From an uncultured Prevotella sp. (GTDB lineage: Bacteria > Bacteroidota > Bacteroidia > Bacteroidales > Bacteroidaceae), in assembly GCA_900547085.1 (NCBI GenBank), contig URFI01000022.1, positions 1 to 15,981 of the forward strand: DNA of 15,981 bases. Direction: 5' to 3'. The notes beneath the pieces are model-generated. The model had not been told where the DNA came from, searched no databases, and saw nothing but the letters and a program-made list of their open reading frames with translations. The stretch's first letter is position 1; every line of letters begins with the position of its first letter. The translations under genes were made by a program, and so were the position numbers. This document shows positions 14,518 to 15,981 of the stretch, piece after piece.

Positions 14518-14536
14518 CCCGCCGGCTACTTTTTTT
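14512..14536 (+). terminator. Intrinsic terminator overlapping the dipeptidase stop codon
   Basis: AAGTAGCC (14512-14519) and GGCTACTT (14524-14531) form a perfect 8-bp stem with a 4-nt loop, followed by a T-run to 14536. The TAG stop (14515-14517) is part of the stem. The methyltransferase ATG is only 20 nt further on. Confidence 0.85.
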
Positions 14537-14556
14537 ATTTTATTTTCGATGAAGAG

Positions 14557-15819
14557 ATGGGTATGATGAACGAAGTTACCGCAGCATTCATTCGCCAACA
14601 CGCCGATGATGACGTGCGGCAGCTGGCCCTCAAGGGAGGCCAACACCCGGGTGTGGACATGCCTTTGGCCTTGCAACAGATTGCGGGGCGACAGACTGCC
14701 CGACAAAAACTGCCGTCCTGGGCAGCCATAGACGCACTGTTGTACCCGCCCCACCTGTCTATGGAGCAATGCTCTTCCGAGCAAACGGCGCGCTACAAGG
14801 CGCAGTTGGCCGCGCGGCTCTGTGCAGATTTCGTTCAAAAATCACGGTCGGTCGACTTGAAGAAAGTCCACCTGCCCCATGAAACAGAGCCATCTTTGGT
14901 CGATTTGACAGGCGGTTTTGGAGTTGATTTCTCCTTCATGGCCCGTCAATTCGAGCGTTGTATCTACGTAGAACGGCAACAAGCGTTGTGCGAGATGGCT
15001 CAACACAATTTCTCCTTGTTAGGCCTGCGGCAGGCAGAGGTGGTGTGTGCCGACGGTGTGGACTATCTTCAGCGGATGAATCACGCCACAATAATCTACC
15101 TGGATCCTGCCCGTCGTGACCGACAGGGCGGCAAGACGGTGGCCATTAGCGATTGTACTCCTGATTTATTGAGCCTGAAAGAACAGCTCACGGATAAGAG
15201 TCTTTTTGTCATGGTGAAGCTCTCTCCGATGCTCGACTGGCACCAAGCTGTGGCTCAACTCGAGACAGAGGAGGTGAAGGTGTGCGAGATACATGTGCTG
15301 TCGGTGAGAAACGAGTGCAAAGAACTGCTCTTCGTCTTGAGCAAGCAACGGTATAAGCCGCTCACCCTCCATTGCGTAAACGACGACCAGGCTTTTGTTT
15401 GTTCGACCGATGAGCCGTCTGACGTACCGCCTCCTTACGTCAGTCCGGAAGAAATGCGGCCGGGACAGTACCTCTACGAGCCCCATGCGTCAATCATGAA
15501 GGCCGGTTGTTTCTCGGCCTTGAGTGCCCAAATGGGCGTTCGGAAGATAGCACCCAACTCGCATCTCTTTATCTCTGACCGTGACCTCTCGGCGTTTCCT
15601 GGGCGGAAGTTCCGCATCCAAGCTCTCTCGTCGATGAACAAGAAAGAGCTGAAGTCGGTGCTTCGCGACGTGCGTCAGGCCAACATCACCACCCGCAACT
15701 TTCCCCTTTCCGTGGCCGAGTTGCGCAAACGGATCAAGCTGAAGGATGGGGGAGCGGTTTATGTTTTCGCTACCACGCAGGCAGATGGGCGGCATGTTCT
15801 GTTGATTTGCAGCAAGTAG
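14557..15819 (+). CDS. PG_1098-type SAM-dependent methyltransferase (THUMP-like domain protein)
   Basis: This 420-residue protein is a class I methyltransferase of a type best known from Porphyromonas gingivalis PG_1098. An N-terminal helical and ferredoxin-like part (about 1-105) precedes the Rossmann fold. Motif I is LVDLTGGFGVDF at 114-125, binding S-adenosylmethionine; motif IV is YLDPARRDRQGG at 181-192, in the place of the catalytic (N/D)PP(Y/F). KLSPMLDW follows near residue 230, and the C-terminal 100 residues fit the THUMP-like domain. RNA is the likely substrate by analogy with THUMP proteins, but the target base is not known. The start ATG 14557 has further Met codons at residues 3 and 4, any of which could serve. 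It begins 20 nt after a strong terminator, leaving little room for its own promoter. Confidence 0.86.
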   Translation: MGMMNEVTAAFIRQHADDDVRQLALKGGQHPGVDMPLALQQIAGRQTARQKLPSWAAIDALLYPPHLSMEQCSSEQTARYKAQLAARLCADFVQKSRSVDLKKVHLPHETEPSLVDLTGGFGVDFSFMARQFERCIYVERQQALCEMAQHNFSLLGLRQAEVVCADGVDYLQRMNHATIIYLDPARRDRQGGKTVAISDCTPDLLSLKEQLTDKSLFVMVKLSPMLDWHQAVAQLETEEVKVCEIHVLSVRNECKELLFVLSKQRYKPLTLHCVNDDQAFVCSTDEPSDVPPPYVSPEEMRPGQYLYEPHASIMKAGCFSALSAQMGVRKIAPNSHLFISDRDLSAFPGRKFRIQALSSMNKKELKSVLRDVRQANITTRNFPLSVAELRKRIKLKDGGAVYVFATTQADGRHVLLICSK

Positions 15820-15981
15820 AGGGCAATATATTCATCATCGGTTCATGCGTAAGACGGATAACAATCTCCTGTTTAATATGTGCGCGCCGTTGGATGACGA
15901 GCTTGTTTGATATCGCTATCATGGAAATGTATGTTATTGATAAACAGACGCTTATATCTTTTTCTTGCTATTTGATAGAAT

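Noticed and set aside
15873..15981. Minus-strand frame open from the window end to a TAA at 15873-15875 (35 codons), and a plus-strand frame from ATG 15921
   Set aside because: Either could be the edge of a neighbouring gene, but both are too short and show no recognisable motif.
1..15981. CRISPR array, tRNA or rRNA genes, prophage, toxin-antitoxin or defence genes
   Set aside because: Read through on both strands; no regularly spaced repeats, no recognisable tRNA or rRNA signatures and no matching protein families were seen.

Overview
The window looks like a chromosomal segment from a Bacteroidota bacterium, most likely Prevotellaceae. Four things point there. Several genes lack Shine-Dalgarno sequences and are preceded by the Bacteroidota -7 element (TAnnTTTG). 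The gene order metK / DUF4271 / hemD / rnpA / yidD / tyrS is one I know from Bacteroidales. Families restricted to or common in Bacteroidota occur here (DUF4271, DUF3943, the PG_1098-type methyltransferase). The intergenic DNA carries palindromic repeats of a style common in this group. The genus is inference; no rRNA gene is present.

Layout. (1) 1-1517, minus strand: a serine-type sulfatase lipoprotein, nearly complete but cut by the window edge. (2) 1518-1865: a divergent intergenic region with a promoter for each flanking gene and an interleaved pair of inverted repeats. (3) 1866-4682: a large secreted M16 (insulinase-like) zinc protease, followed by a C-rich hairpin and a strong intrinsic terminator. 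(4) 4683-6096: about 1.4 kb without a convincing gene. It holds a ~200 bp nested palindromic element, diverged direct repeats around it, other inverted repeats, and a foldable block just before the metK promoter. (5) 6097-9809: a tight housekeeping cluster, metK, a DUF4271 membrane protein, hemD, rnpA and yidD, with gaps of 3, 7 and 8 nt and then a 4-nt overlap; tyrS follows 61 nt later. (6) 11174-11279: two hairpins, the second a long stem-loop ending in six T. (7) 11334-12909: a DUF3943 gene broken by a one-base frameshift. (8) 13027-15819: a secreted glycerophosphodiester phosphodiesterase with a very good promoter, a VanX-like D-Ala-D-Ala dipeptidase ending in a terminator, and a PG_1098-type SAM-dependent methyltransferase.

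How the genes fit together. The central operon joins S-adenosylmethionine supply, tRNA 5' maturation (RnpA), membrane-protein insertion (YidD), tRNA charging (TyrS) and a HemD-like enzyme, so it is a growth-linked block rather than one pathway. The genes on either side are envelope scavenging functions: sulfatase, peptidase, phosphodiesterase and DD-dipeptidase. I see no CRISPR array, phage, toxin-antitoxin pair, transposase gene, rRNA or tRNA. I did not find a convincing new multi-gene system. The best candidates for undescribed structure are the repeats and folds in the 4.7-6.1 kb gap.
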